Source of the DNA: Ectobacillus funiculus
GTDB taxonomy: Bacteria; Bacillota; Bacilli; Bacillales; Bacillaceae_G
Length of the DNA stretch: 64,000 bases
Strand: one strand, 5' to 3'
NCBI RefSeq assembly: GCF_042429435.1
Contig: NZ_JBHMAF010000004.1
A model generated the notes under the pieces. That model saw nothing but the letters and a program-made list of their open reading frames with translations. It searched no databases and was not told where the DNA came from. Each line of letters begins with the position of its first letter. Position 1 is the stretch's first letter. Shown piece after piece: positions 16,210 through 24,542 of the stretch. Both the position numbers and the translations under genes were made by a program.

Positions 16210-17637
16210 ATGGGCAAACGGAGAGAGGAGTGTTGTTTTCTGAAACCAGACCAAGAAGCAGTCGTTCATTTATACCATACCAATGATTTACATAGTCATT
16301 TTGAAGAATGGAGTTCTATTTCCCGGTTTGTCCGGCAGGAGAAACAAAGGCATAAGCAGCAGGGAGAAGCTGCTTTTATATTAGACATTGGTGATCATAT
16401 CGATAGATTCCATGTGATTTCTGAAGCAACGGGCGGCAAGGGGAATGTAAAGCTGTTGAACGAGGCAGGGTACGATTATGTAACCATCGGAAATAATGAA
16501 GGCATTACGCTCTCTAAAAAGCAATTAGCTGAGCTGTATGAAGAAGCAAAGTTTCAAGTGCTGCTTGCAAATTTATTTGAAGAGAACGGAAGTCGTCCGA
16601 GCTGGACAAAGCTGTATGATCTGTACACATTGCCAAACGGAGCTGTCATTGCATTTTTTGGCCTTACAGTTGCATATGAGGCGTTCTATTCGCAGCTTGG
16701 CTGGAAGGTTAGTGACCCATATGAGGCATTAGAGGAGGTATTGGCGGAGATTCGGCATCAGGCAGATGCGGTTATTCTTTTATCTCATCTTGGGCGCAAT
16801 GAGGATGAATACATCGCTGAGCATTATGATATTGATGTTATTCTTGGTGCGCATACGCATCACTTGTTTGAAACCGGACTGCTTGTGAACGACACCCTTC
16901 TTTGCTGTACGGGGAAATGGGGACAGTACGTGGGGCATGTCAAGCTGCAATTTACAAGGAAGAAGCTTATAAGCAAGCAGGCACGTGTGATCCCCTCTAA
17001 GCTTCTCGGCGGATATACTGATGCTGGGATGGATCAGAGCATGCGGATGCTGCAGGAAGAAAGTGAACAGCTAATGAATGAGCCTGTTGTTGAATTAAAA
17101 GAAACTTTGCACGCACATTGGTATGAAGAAACATCATTCAATAAAATGCTCGCAGATTCTTTAAAGGAGTGGTGTGATGCGGAAATTGGCATGCTGAATG
17201 CAGGAGTGCTGCTTGATTCACTTCCTCAGGGACATATTACGCGCCGGGATATTCACCGTATTTGTCCTCATCCTATTAATCCATGCCGTTTGCTTATTAC
17301 AGGAAAAACATTGCGGGAGGTCATTATTAAAGCGCATAGACCACAGACTGAGCAGCTAGAAATTAAGGGTCTTGGTTTTCGCGGCAAAGTAATGGGGAAA
17401 ATGATTTATTCTGGCCTCGAAGTGACTCCTGACGACATTCCGGGGAATAAGCTGTTGTTAAAAGAGGTACTGGTGAATGGACGCCCACTTGAGCCGGAGC
17501 GGGTGTATTCAGTGGGCACGCTTGATATGTTTACATTTGGATACATTTATCCTGAGCTTGCAAATGCGACTGAGAAAAAGTATTTTCTGCCGGAACTGCT
17601 GCGTGACGTATTACAAGACACTTTAATGAAATTGTAA
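16210..17637 (+). CDS. yunD: Metallophosphoesterase / 5'-nucleotidase family protein YunD
   Basis: Dinuclear metallophosphatase with HTNDLHSHFEEW, DIGDHIDR, TIGNNEG, LSHLGRNEDEY and LGAHTHH, then a 5'-nucleotidase C-terminal domain. No signal peptide, so intracellular, unlike the secreted UshA type. The start is uncertain: ATG 16210 has only AAAGAAG upstream, while the best SD (GAGAGGAG) lies 9 bases before a CTG at 16240 giving MKPDQEAVVHLYHTND-like length. 475 or 465 aa. Substrate unknown. Confidence 0.88.
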   Translation: MGKRREECCFLKPDQEAVVHLYHTNDLHSHFEEWSSISRFVRQEKQRHKQQGEAAFILDIGDHIDRFHVISEATGGKGNVKLLNEAGYDYVTIGNNEGITLSKKQLAELYEEAKFQVLLANLFEENGSRPSWTKLYDLYTLPNGAVIAFFGLTVAYEAFYSQLGWKVSDPYEALEEVLAEIRHQADAVILLSHLGRNEDEYIAEHYDIDVILGAHTHHLFETGLLVNDTLLCCTGKWGQYVGHVKLQFTRKKLISKQARVIPSKLLGGYTDAGMDQSMRMLQEESEQLMNEPVVELKETLHAHWYEETSFNKMLADSLKEWCDAEIGMLNAGVLLDSLPQGHITRRDIHRICPHPINPCRLLITGKTLREVIIKAHRPQTEQLEIKGLGFRGKVMGKMIYSGLEVTPDDIPGNKLLLKEVLVNGRPLEPERVYSVGTLDMFTFGYIYPELANATEKKYFLPELLRDVLQDTLMKL

Positions 17638-17687
17638 CATCTGCTTTCTCCTTTCATACAGATAAAAGGAGAGGAGTGTGAGAAGCA

Positions 17688-17990
17688 ATGGTTACATTGG
17701 AGCCCATTGTCATCGACAATCATACCTTTTTGGCGGTAAGCGTGAAGCTCCCAAAAACAAATCTGCTAGCGGTGATGAGCGAGAAGGGCTATATTATGTG
17801 TGGTGCGCTTGATGTTGCTTTATTGAACGAAAAGCTGCGTGATCGCGGCATTATTGCAGGGCGTGCAGTAGGTGTACGTACGATTGAACAGCTTCTTGAG
17901 GCACCTTTAGAATCTGTCACGTATGAAGCTGAGAAACTTGGTATTACAGTCGGCATGATTGGTCGCGATGCAATGCTAAAAATGATTTGA
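17688..17990 (+). CDS. yunC: DUF1805 family protein YunC
   Basis: 100-aa conserved Bacillus protein of unknown function, located as in B. subtilis between yunD and yunB. A repeated GI.GRAVGVRT pattern and no transmembrane segment are seen. SD GGAGAGGAG lies about 11 bases upstream. Confidence 0.88.
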   Translation: MVTLEPIVIDNHTFLAVSVKLPKTNLLAVMSEKGYIMCGALDVALLNEKLRDRGIIAGRAVGVRTIEQLLEAPLESVTYEAEKLGITVGMIGRDAMLKMI

Positions 17991-18000
17991 CAGATATTGT

Positions 18001-18037
18001 CCCTTCTTCCTGCATACATATGGTTAGGAAGGAGGGG
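18001..18037 (+). promoter_or_regulatory. Hairpin that sequesters the yunB ribosome-binding site
   Basis: CCCTTCTTCCT pairs (one G-U) with AGGAAGGAGGG, which contains the yunB Shine-Dalgarno; GTTTTTG follows. It can act as a terminator after yunC or mask the SD in read-through mRNA. Confidence 0.5.
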
Positions 18038-18044
18038 TTTTTGT

Positions 18045-18821
18045 ATGCGCAGAATACGACGCAGCTTCAGGCTTCGCCGCGGTCCGCTCCCATTCCGGTA
18101 TGTGCTGATGATTTCATTTTTCATTTTTCTCGTGCTGAGCGTTCAAGGACTATGGCTTGTAAATAAAGGTATTGAACCGACGCTTATGTCTTATGCGGAA
18201 GTAGAAACGAAGCGGCTTGCTATTGTTATTATGACAAAGGCTGTAGAGGATAGGCTGTCAGAAGGATTAAACACAGAAAAACTTGTAAAAGTGGAAAAGG
18301 ATAACGATGGCAATGTATCATCTGTCGATGTTAATGCACAAATGGTAAGCTCCATCGTGACGTCTACGACAACTACTATGGAAAAATATTTGCATGACGC
18401 GGAAAAGGGAAATGTTGAGAAGCTAGGCATTCAAGGAACGACAAAGGTCAATTTGGCAAAAAGTTTAGCTGATGAGGGCATCCTATTCACGGTACCTCTC
18501 GGACAGGTAACGAAGAACGCCATTCTCGGAAACATAGGACCTAAAATTCCTGTTAGCTTTACAACTGTTGGAAATGTAAGCGCAAAGGTAAAGGAGCAAG
18601 TTAAGCCGTATGGGATTAATAATGCGATGGTGCAGGTTGTTATGGAGGTCGAGGTGATGCTGAAGGTCATTATTCCGTTTGAGACGAAGGAAACGACGGT
18701 CAAAACGGATATTCCGCTCATGATCAAGATTATTCAGGGAGACGTTCCGAGTTACTATCATAATGGCGGAACAAATGGCGCAAGTCCGGCACTTCCTGCT
18801 ATAAAGGAAAAGAATTCATAA
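18045..18821 (+). CDS. yunB: Sporulation protein YunB
   Basis: 258 aa with an Arg-rich N-terminus and one membrane segment (VLMISFFIFLVLSVQGLWLV), then an extracytoplasmic domain. In B. subtilis YunB is a mother-cell sporulation protein needed for normal spore formation. ATG 18045 is 7 bases after AAGGAGGGG. The SD is part of a hairpin (see separate entry). Confidence 0.9.
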   Translation: MRRIRRSFRLRRGPLPFRYVLMISFFIFLVLSVQGLWLVNKGIEPTLMSYAEVETKRLAIVIMTKAVEDRLSEGLNTEKLVKVEKDNDGNVSSVDVNAQMVSSIVTSTTTTMEKYLHDAEKGNVEKLGIQGTTKVNLAKSLADEGILFTVPLGQVTKNAILGNIGPKIPVSFTTVGNVSAKVKEQVKPYGINNAMVQVVMEVEVMLKVIIPFETKETTVKTDIPLMIKIIQGDVPSYYHNGGTNGASPALPAIKEKNS

Positions 18822-18830
18822 TTGATAGTA

Positions 18831-18877
18831 AAAAGAGGTACATGACATGTTAGATCATATACCTCTTCGTTATTTTT
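18831..18877 (+). terminator. Terminator of yunB
   Basis: AAGAGGTA and TACCTCTT stem, then CGTTATTTTT. TAR copy 4 starts at the next base. Confidence 0.75.
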
Positions 18878-18907
18878 ACACTGTAGGAAAGTATAAACCT
18901 CCAGCTT
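18878..18907 (+). repeat. TAR fragment (left end), copy 4
   Basis: ACACTGTAGGAAAGTATAAA then CCTCCAGCTT; the rest is absent and lytH ends 4 bases later, suggesting a deletion between the repeat and lytH. Confidence 0.75.
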
Positions 18908-18910
18908 GAT

Positions 18911-19909
18911 TTACCGGTTTTTCTTAAGCGCTTGCCGTTCCTGACGTTCCCAAAAGCTAAGCTGATAGTACGGGTCGTATGCCCATTCCATATAGCCGTT
19001 ATCTTTATATGTTCCATAGTGAAGATGCGGCGGGAATTTTCCTGCTGTTCCTGGCGGTCCATAGCCAGTGTTGCCGACGAAGCCAATTACGGTACCTGGC
19101 TCGACAATTTGTCCAATCGCTATATTCTTTGCAAAGCCTCCTAGGTGAGCGTAATAATGATAGTTGTTGTTTAGATCACGAATCCCGATGCGCCAACCGC
19201 CTAGACGGTTCCAGCCCTTTAATTCTATAATGCCATAGCATGTTGCGCGAACAGGAACGCCGTGAGCGGCAAAGATATCTGTCCCTTCATGCATGCGCCT
19301 TCCGCCGAAGCTTCGTTTATCACCAAAGGTACTGCGGTAGCTATGATTGCTTCGCACTGGTACAGGAAACGCATTTCCTTCAATTTGTAACCGGCCGTAA
19401 TGATGATAAATACGGGCATACCCTAAAATAATTTCAACTGTTTTGGCGCGTTGATAATACTCCCAAAGCGCAATTTTTAAATGGTCACGATCTGTTCCGA
19501 AATGGCTGAGTGTTGTAGCCATCGTATACAATGCATCTCTGTCATTATTTGAGTCAGCGGAGCCATCTCCATTCCCATCTAATCCCATTCCTCCAAATAA
19601 CCCAATTGTGTAAGGATTACTATCTCCTTGGTTTGGATTATTAGGACCGGACCACATTTCTGGTTTGAAATAAATGGAAATCACACCGTTTTGCTTTTTC
19701 GGAATATCGCGTCGTACAGATCGAACGTTGCGCTCATACTGATCGATTGCAGCGTAGTAATACCAAGGAATAAATGTTACACTTTCCATTTCCTTATATA
19801 ACGCCATTCGTTTTTTGTAAATCTTCTCTTTATCATTTGCCTCTCCGTATACTTTTCCTTGAAGAAGAAGCAAACTAATGCTCATGAGAAGGAAGAGTTT
19901 TTTATACAC
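18911..19909 (-). CDS. lytH: L-Ala-D-Glu peptidase LytH (M23 family), sporulation
   Basis: Secreted zinc peptidase that trims peptidoglycan stem peptides in the spore cortex in B. subtilis. Signal peptide at the N-terminus; M23 domain with MHEGTDIFA (Zn His/Asp) and HLHYGTY near the C-terminus. 332 aa, normal. GTG start 9 bases after AGGAG. An NNDRD segment in GNGDGSADSNNDRDALYTMA resembles a lytic-transglycosylase-like helper region. Expected under late mother-cell control (knowledge); I did not identify its promoter with confidence. Confidence 0.92.
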   Translation of the reverse strand: MYKKLFLLMSISLLLLQGKVYGEANDKEKIYKKRMALYKEMESVTFIPWYYYAAIDQYERNVRSVRRDIPKKQNGVISIYFKPEMWSGPNNPNQGDSNPYTIGLFGGMGLDGNGDGSADSNNDRDALYTMATTLSHFGTDRDHLKIALWEYYQRAKTVEIILGYARIYHHYGRLQIEGNAFPVPVRSNHSYRSTFGDKRSFGGRRMHEGTDIFAAHGVPVRATCYGIIELKGWNRLGGWRIGIRDLNNNYHYYAHLGGFAKNIAIGQIVEPGTVIGFVGNTGYGPPGTAGKFPPHLHYGTYKDNGYMEWAYDPYYQLSFWERQERQALKKNR

Positions 19910-20001
19910 GGGTATAAGCTCCTTTCCAGCCGTTACTCTTTATAGTTTGGGATATACACGATATTTCATAATGGTAAATTAATGGTAATGGCACGGAATG
20001 T

Positions 20002-20030
20002 TTGAGCATTTTGCAAAATTCCTTTAAAAT
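20002..20030 (+). promoter_or_regulatory. Sigma-A promoter of lipA
   Basis: TTGAGC, 17 bases, TAAAAT, about 45 bp before the lipA start. Confidence 0.65.
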
Positions 20031-20075
20031 AGATATGTTACTGTGAAGTATGCGGAAAAAAGTGGAGTGATGATT

Positions 20076-20972
20076 ATGACAAATAAACCGGAACATGTGC
20101 GTAAGCCAGAGTGGTTAAAAATTAAATTAAACACAAACGAAAACTATACGAGCCTAAAGAAAATGATGCGCTCGGAAAACCTGCATACGGTTTGTGAAGA
20201 GGCAAAATGCCCGAATATTCATGAATGCTGGGCGGTAAGAAGAACGGCAACCTTTATGATTCTTGGGGCTATTTGTACACGTGCGTGCCGTTTCTGCGCG
20301 GTCAAAACAGGTTTACCAACAGAATTAGATCTTCAGGAGCCGGAGCGTGTAGCAGACTCTGTCTTCCAAATGAACTTGAAGCACGTTGTAATTACAGCAG
20401 TTGCCCGCGATGATTTGAAAGATGGGGGAGCGGCTGTCTTTGCGGAAACAGTTCGCGCAGTACGCCGTAAAAATCCATTCACATCTATTGAAGTATTGCC
20501 TTCTGATATGGGTGGTGTGGAGGAAAATCTAAGAATGCTAATGGATGCGCGCCCTGATATTCTCAACCATAACATTGAGACAGTACGTCGCTTATCTGAT
20601 CGTGTTCGTGCACGTGCAAAATATGATCGCTCTCTTGAATTTTTACGCCGTGCGAAGGAAATGCAGCCAGATATTCCAACGAAATCAAGCATTATGATTG
20701 GGCTTGGAGAAACGAAGGAAGAAATTGTGGAGGCATTGGACGATTTACGTGCTAACAATGTTAATATTGTTACTCTTGGACAATACCTGCAGCCGACTAA
20801 GAAGCATTTACCAGTTGTAAAATATTGGTCTCCAGCCGAATTTGCAGAACTTAAGGAAATTGCACTATCGAAAGGCTTTAGCCATTGTGAGGCGGGTCCG
20901 CTTGTCCGCTCGTCTTATCATGCTGATGAGCAAGTAAAATCTGCACAGGAGCATAATGCACAAGCGAACTAA
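20076..20972 (+). CDS. lipA: Lipoyl synthase
   Basis: Radical-SAM enzyme inserting two sulfurs into octanoyl-H protein and E2 domains. Auxiliary cluster Cys in CEEAKCPNIHEC and radical-SAM CTRACRFC; C-terminal RSSYHA. ATG 20076 is 8 bases after GGAG and gives 298 aa, the B. subtilis LipA length; ATG 20070 is too close. It acts on GcvH (5.3 kb), and its clusters depend on SUF (10.7 kb). Confidence 0.97.
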   Translation: MTNKPEHVRKPEWLKIKLNTNENYTSLKKMMRSENLHTVCEEAKCPNIHECWAVRRTATFMILGAICTRACRFCAVKTGLPTELDLQEPERVADSVFQMNLKHVVITAVARDDLKDGGAAVFAETVRAVRRKNPFTSIEVLPSDMGGVEENLRMLMDARPDILNHNIETVRRLSDRVRARAKYDRSLEFLRRAKEMQPDIPTKSSIMIGLGETKEEIVEALDDLRANNVNIVTLGQYLQPTKKHLPVVKYWSPAEFAELKEIALSKGFSHCEAGPLVRSSYHADEQVKSAQEHNAQAN

Positions 20973-20994
20973 AGCGAGCCTTTCTCCTAGGAAA

Positions 20995-21022
20995 ACAAGC
21001 AGCTGAACATTCAGCTGCTTGT
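20995..21022. terminator. Bidirectional terminator lipA / yutC
   Basis: ACAAGCAGCTGA and TCAGCTGCTTGT stem with a 4-base loop, between converging genes. Confidence 0.8.
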
Positions 21023-21023
21023 A

Positions 21024-21650
21024 CTATTTCACCGTATTTTGCATCGAATCATCACGTTGATTGTTCAAATGCGGGTTGGTGCTCATTTCCCGCTTCAACA
21101 TGTCAATTGTGTGCGAGAATTCGGTGTTGTTCATTTTTCCAGATTTTAAGCCCTCCATTTGTGTCATTAGCTTCTGCTCTGTGGAGGTATATACATGATA
21201 GTAGCGCGGTACGACAGAGAGAGCGGTTTTGCGGACCTGATCTTGAACGAGCTTTGGATTGGTTGTGTTAGCCCGATAGACAACAAATACTTCATCGTCC
21301 GTCACCATCGTTGCTGCATCTGTTACGTCCGGCATCTTAATTTCTAGATCGGTAATAATATTGGCAAGTCTTTCTCTGTCAATATAGGCAACCTGATTGC
21401 GGTTACGGTCTGCACTGTCATTTTTTTGTCTGCGTGAATACCCCATATTTGTTGTGGCATATCGCATCTCGCCCGTATTGGAGTCATGTCTGTACATGCT
21501 ATTTGTATTTCCCTCATTGGATAGAAGGACACGCCCGCCCTCTTCCTGCTGAAGCGCATCACCTCCTTTTCCCACTTCAGCTGTATCCCTGGCCTGACAG
21601 GCTGTTAAGAGGGAAAAGGCGGCAACGGTTGTTAGCAATAGTCTCTTCAT
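21024..21650 (-). CDS. yutC: YhcN/YlaJ-family sporulation lipoprotein YutC
   Basis: 208-aa lipoprotein: signal MKRLLLTTVAAFSLLTAC with lipobox Cys, then the YhcN/YlaJ domain (RLANIITDLEIKMPDVTDAATMVTDDEVFVVYR). Family members coat the inner spore membrane or cortex region. ATG 21650 is about 6 bases after AAGGAGGTGA; the upstream GTG lies in the SD. Convergent with lipA. Confidence 0.9.
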   Translation of the reverse strand: MKRLLLTTVAAFSLLTACQARDTAEVGKGGDALQQEEGGRVLLSNEGNTNSMYRHDSNTGEMRYATTNMGYSRRQKNDSADRNRNQVAYIDRERLANIITDLEIKMPDVTDAATMVTDDEVFVVYRANTTNPKLVQDQVRKTALSVVPRYYHVYTSTEQKLMTQMEGLKSGKMNNTEFSHTIDMLKREMSTNPHLNNQRDDSMQNTVK

Positions 21651-21770
21651 TACTTTCACCTCCTTAGACTTATCATTTGTCAGTAATGCCTTTTTCAGAT
21701 TAGAAATTGTTGGTTGTCACTCTTTATGATAGGATTAGGATAATCATGCGCAGAAAGGAAAGGCAAAGCG

Positions 21771-22073
21771 ATGGAACAAAAAGAAGAAATAACGAAAACG
21801 GTCACCATCAACAACATTTCCTACGAACTGATGGACGAATATAGAGAGGGCTTTAACGAACAGGCGTTTAAAGAGCGCTATGCTGAAATTTTAAATAAAT
21901 ACGATTATATTGTTGGTGATTGGGGCTATAATCAGCTGAGGCTTCGCGGTTTTTTTGAAGACAGCAGCCAACGCGCAACATATGATACGAGAATCAGCAC
22001 ATTGTCTGAGTACTTGTATGAGTTTTGTAATTTTGGCTGTGCATATTTCGTCTTGAAGAAAATAAAAAAGTGA
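21771..22073 (+). CDS. yutD: YutD family protein (DUF1027)
   Basis: 100-aa conserved Bacilli protein, YutD family, structure known to resemble RNA- or protein-binding folds in some members; function unsettled. Conserved core YDYIVGDWGYNQLRLRGF. Start follows AAAGGAAAGG. Two terminators and TAR copy 5 follow. Confidence 0.88.
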   Translation: MEQKEEITKTVTINNISYELMDEYREGFNEQAFKERYAEILNKYDYIVGDWGYNQLRLRGFFEDSSQRATYDTRISTLSEYLYEFCNFGCAYFVLKKIKK

Positions 22074-22105
22074 AACGTACGGATTACAATCTGTACGTTT
22101 TTTTT
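22074..22105 (+). terminator. Terminator of yutD
   Basis: AACGTAC ... GTACGTT stem and an 8-T tract. Confidence 0.85.
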
Positions 22106-22191
22106 GGGGGGGATGAAAATAGCAAGAAGCTGGGGACATTGTCCCGTTCCACGGTCTGCTCCTGCCTTCAGGATAATTTTTGGAATAAAAG

Positions 22192-22247
22192 AAAAAAGCG
22201 CCTTGTATGCCTGTTAAGCTAAGAAAAGGCATACAAGGCGCTTTTTT
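22192..22247. terminator. Second, 20-bp terminator downstream of yutD
   Basis: AAAAAAGCGCCTTGTATGCC is fully complementary to the right arm ending GCTTTTTT; 16-base loop. Directly abuts TAR copy 5. Confidence 0.85.
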
Positions 22248-22377
22248 GCGCTGTAGGAAAGTATGGATTTCCAGCTGGAAGCCCATTTGACGCATTTAGG
22301 AATTTTAGGAATGCAGTATAAGGGCAACTACGCTTCTGTCTTCGCCTAGCGGCTCGCCAATCAGCGAGTTTTCTTTA
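22248..22377 (+). repeat. TAR repeat, copy 5 (full length)
   Basis: Arms GCGCTGTA and TGCAGTAT; terminal hairpin CTCGCCAATCAGCGAG then TTTTCTTTAA. Immediately follows a terminator T-tract. Confidence 0.88.
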
Positions 22378-22386
22378 ATAAAACGG

Positions 22387-22656
22387 TTACATAATGACTT
22401 CATATAAAAATGAACGAAGCTCTTCTGCTCCCTCTTCATCAAGATCATATGCATGTTCTAAATATCCAGGTTCGTCTAGATCATCTCGGCCGATAATGGC
22501 AAACTTGTTTCGCAAAATATCTAGAACCAATACTTTACCGTAATAACGGTCAGATATAACCAATGCTAAATCGTAACGCTCTTTTTCCCCCATAAAGCTA
22601 ACAAAACGTGTTTGCGTTGTTACAGTATCATCATACAGAAAAAAACGTTCTGACAT
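22387..22656 (-). CDS. DUF3055 family protein
   Basis: 89-aa acidic cytoplasmic protein of the DUF3055 family, common in Bacillaceae near yutD; role unknown. Core FFLYDDTVTTQTRFVSFMGE and GRDDLDEPGYLE. Start 8 bases after AAAGGGGG. Its stop lies 10 bp past TAR copy 5. Confidence 0.88.
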   Translation of the reverse strand: MSERFFLYDDTVTTQTRFVSFMGEKERYDLALVISDRYYGKVLVLDILRNKFAIIGRDDLDEPGYLEHAYDLDEEGAEELRSFLYEVIM

Positions 22657-22822
22657 ATGTTTTACCCCCTTTTTTTACTGCTCTACTTTGAGCATAGCTT
22701 TGAATTTAGATTATGAAGAGCTGAATTGCAACGAAATGTTTGGTACAGAGGAGCGAGCTGCTTGTTGTCTCCAGTTTTAATACATGTACCCTCTTTTAAC
22801 TATAACAGAGTGAGGAGGAAAG
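22657..22822. other. Intergenic stretch with no recognised gene
   Basis: Upstream region of the DUF3055 gene. Near its right end CTATAAC is followed by an excellent Shine-Dalgarno (GAGGAGG), which points to the short reading frame at 22823. Confidence 0.5.
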
Positions 22823-22924
22823 TTGAATTTGAAAAATATCGATTTTTCCTGTATAAAGCGCTACAATGAAAGTGAATATTTTCTAAAAGAGTGCGCTTTT
22901 TTATCACACCTTAAGAAAGTATAA
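22823..22924 (+). CDS. Possible 33-codon gene ending inside TAR copy 6
   Basis: TTG start 4 bases after GAGGAGG, reading about MNLKNIDFSCIKRYNESE and ending at the TAA in the TAR left end (AAAGTATAA). A terminator-like hairpin lies inside it, so it may be a leader or a truncated remnant instead of a functional gene. Confidence 0.28.
   Translation: MNLKNIDFSCIKRYNESEYFLKECAFLSHLKKV
22855..22902 (+). terminator. Terminator-like hairpin upstream of TAR copy 6
   Basis: AAAGCGCTAC and GTGCGCTTT pair, followed by TTTATCA. No protein gene precedes it on this strand apart from the short frame above. Confidence 0.55.
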
Positions 22925-23014
22925 ATTTCCAGCTTCGATGTATTCAGAAATTTTAGGAATGAAGTGTCAGTACAACTACGCCGCTGTCTTCGCTAATCGG
23001 CAGGCTTTCTTTAA
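22906..23014 (+). repeat. TAR repeat, copy 6
   Basis: Left arm ACACCTTA, right arm TGAAGTGT; shortened around the right hairpin, ending TTTCTTTAA just before yutE. Confidence 0.8.
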
Positions 23015-23039
23015 AGTAAAAAGGTAAAGGGTGACAGAT

Positions 23040-23480
23040 ATGTATTTCGTAGATCGGAAAAAAATTGAACAAACACTGCAATGTTTGGAGCAGACAATGG
23101 CTGTTTTTTCTGCTAAGGAGGAGTACGTACAGCAGATCGATCAATATGCTCTAGAACGAATGGCACAGCTTATGATTGATTGTATTTTAGATGTTGGGAA
23201 TGCGATCATTGATGGCTTTATTATGAGAGATCCAGGAAGTTATGAGGATATTATCGACATTTTAGTGGATGAAAAGGTTGTACAGCCGAAAGAGGGAGAG
23301 GGCCTAAAGGAGGTTATCCGTCTTCGCAAGATGCTTGTACAAGATTATATAAGCGTGCAGCATGAACAAGTAATAGCAGCTTTGCAGGAACAACGTGCTG
23401 TCATTGAGGCGTATCCTTCCCATGTACGTCGTTATCTCGAGCAAGAGCTCGGTCCTGTGTCAGCGTTTACAAACCTATGA
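23040..23480 (+). CDS. yutE: DUF86/HepT-like protein YutE
   Basis: 146-aa helical protein of the DUF86 family. Canonical HepT toxins have an R-x4-6-H-x-Y active site; here the aligned segment reads RLRKMLVQDYISV, with Gln in place of His, and no MNT-type antitoxin gene is adjacent. It is therefore unlikely to be a toxin. ATG 23040 is 9 bases after AAAGG; GTG 23031 overlaps the SD. The stop overlaps a 40-codon gene by ATGA. Confidence 0.85.
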   Translation: MYFVDRKKIEQTLQCLEQTMAVFSAKEEYVQQIDQYALERMAQLMIDCILDVGNAIIDGFIMRDPGSYEDIIDILVDEKVVQPKEGEGLKEVIRLRKMLVQDYISVQHEQVIAALQEQRAVIEAYPSHVRRYLEQELGPVSAFTNL

Positions 23481-23599
23481 GAGGGAATCAGGAAGAAAAG
23501 CTGTATTGGGATTTTATCCTATTTACTGCGGTTACAGCAGTTTCTTGTGCATATGGCAGATTAAGCCTGCGTATACAGAATTACGTCCAAGCCGTGTAA
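23477..23599 (+). CDS. Small membrane protein, coupled to yutE
   Basis: ATG overlaps the yutE stop as ATGA. The 40-aa product MRGNQEEKLYWDFILF... has one hydrophobic segment (FILFTAVTAVSCAYG) followed by a basic tail (RLSLRIQNY). Coupling, the TM pattern, and the fact that it fills the otherwise unexplained 170-bp gap before yutF support a real gene. Function unknown. Confidence 0.55.
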   Translation: MRGNQEEKLYWDFILFTAVTAVSCAYGRLSLRIQNYVQAV

Positions 23600-23653
23600 A
23601 CGCTTTTTTGATTCGGAATAAGAACGGTTCCATATGTAAAGGAGAAGGAAAAG

Positions 23654-24424
23654 ATGAAATCATATAAAGGTTATTTGATTGATTTAGATGGAACGATGTA
23701 TAAAGGGGAAGAAAAGATTGAGGAAGCAAGCGATTTTGTGAAAGTTTTGCAAGAGAAAGGGATACCATACTTATTTGTGACAAATAACTCATCGCGTAAG
23801 CCTGAGCAGGTAGCGGACAAGCTAATGAGTCTGGATATTCCAGCGGCACCGGAGCAAGTATTTACAACAAGTCAAGCAACAGCAAACTTTATTTATGAAC
23901 AAAAGCCTACTGCTACGATTTACATGATTGGTGAAGAAGGATTGCATGCAGCGCTTGTAGAGAAAGGGTTTACCTTTGATGATAACAACCCGGATTTTGT
24001 CGTAATGGGTATCGACCGCGATATTACATATGAAAAGCTTGCAAAAGCATGTCTAGCTGTGCGCAACGGTGCAACCTTTATTTCGACAAATGGGGATATT
24101 GCGTTGCCGACAGAACGCGGTATGATGCCAGGAAATGGTTCTCTTACCTCTGTTGTTGCTGTGTCAACGGAGACAAAACCTATTTTTATTGGCAAGCCTG
24201 AATCCATTATTACGGAGCAAGCGCTAAAGGTGATAGGGACAACAAAGGAAGAAACAATTATGGTTGGGGACAACTATGACACTGATATTATGGCAGGTAT
24301 TCAGGCTGGACTGGACACATTGCTTGTGCATACAGGGGTCACGACTGTTGAAAAACTGCGCGAGTATGAAACACAGCCAACACATGTGATCCATTCTTTA
24401 ACGGAGTGGATAGAGAAAATATAG
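23654..24424 (+). CDS. yutF: HAD-IIA hydrolase, NagD family (YutF)
   Basis: 256-aa phosphatase with DLDGTMYKG (nucleophile Asp and partner), VTNNSS motif II, and VGDNYDTDI motif IV; cap type C2A. Family members dephosphorylate sugar or nucleotide phosphates. SD AAAGGAGAAGG. Stand-alone after yutE. Confidence 0.93.
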   Translation: MKSYKGYLIDLDGTMYKGEEKIEEASDFVKVLQEKGIPYLFVTNNSSRKPEQVADKLMSLDIPAAPEQVFTTSQATANFIYEQKPTATIYMIGEEGLHAALVEKGFTFDDNNPDFVVMGIDRDITYEKLAKACLAVRNGATFISTNGDIALPTERGMMPGNGSLTSVVAVSTETKPIFIGKPESIITEQALKVIGTTKEETIMVGDNYDTDIMAGIQAGLDTLLVHTGVTTVEKLREYETQPTHVIHSLTEWIEKI

Positions 24425-24445
24425 TATCCCCTACCAAAGGGGATA
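24425..24445 (+). terminator. Hairpin after yutF
   Basis: TATCCCC / GGGGATA stem with a 7-base loop; T-tract poor. Confidence 0.5.
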
Positions 24446-24542
24446 TTCTAGATTTTGGAATCGATTTCTTATATAATAGCGAAGGAAGCAAAGTAATTTA
24501 CTTACTTTTATCACAATACGATTCATAGGGGCGGGAGATACG

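Noticed and set aside
23040..23480. YutE as HepT toxin of a toxin-antitoxin pair
   Set aside because: Active-site His replaced by Gln and no nucleotidyltransferase partner.
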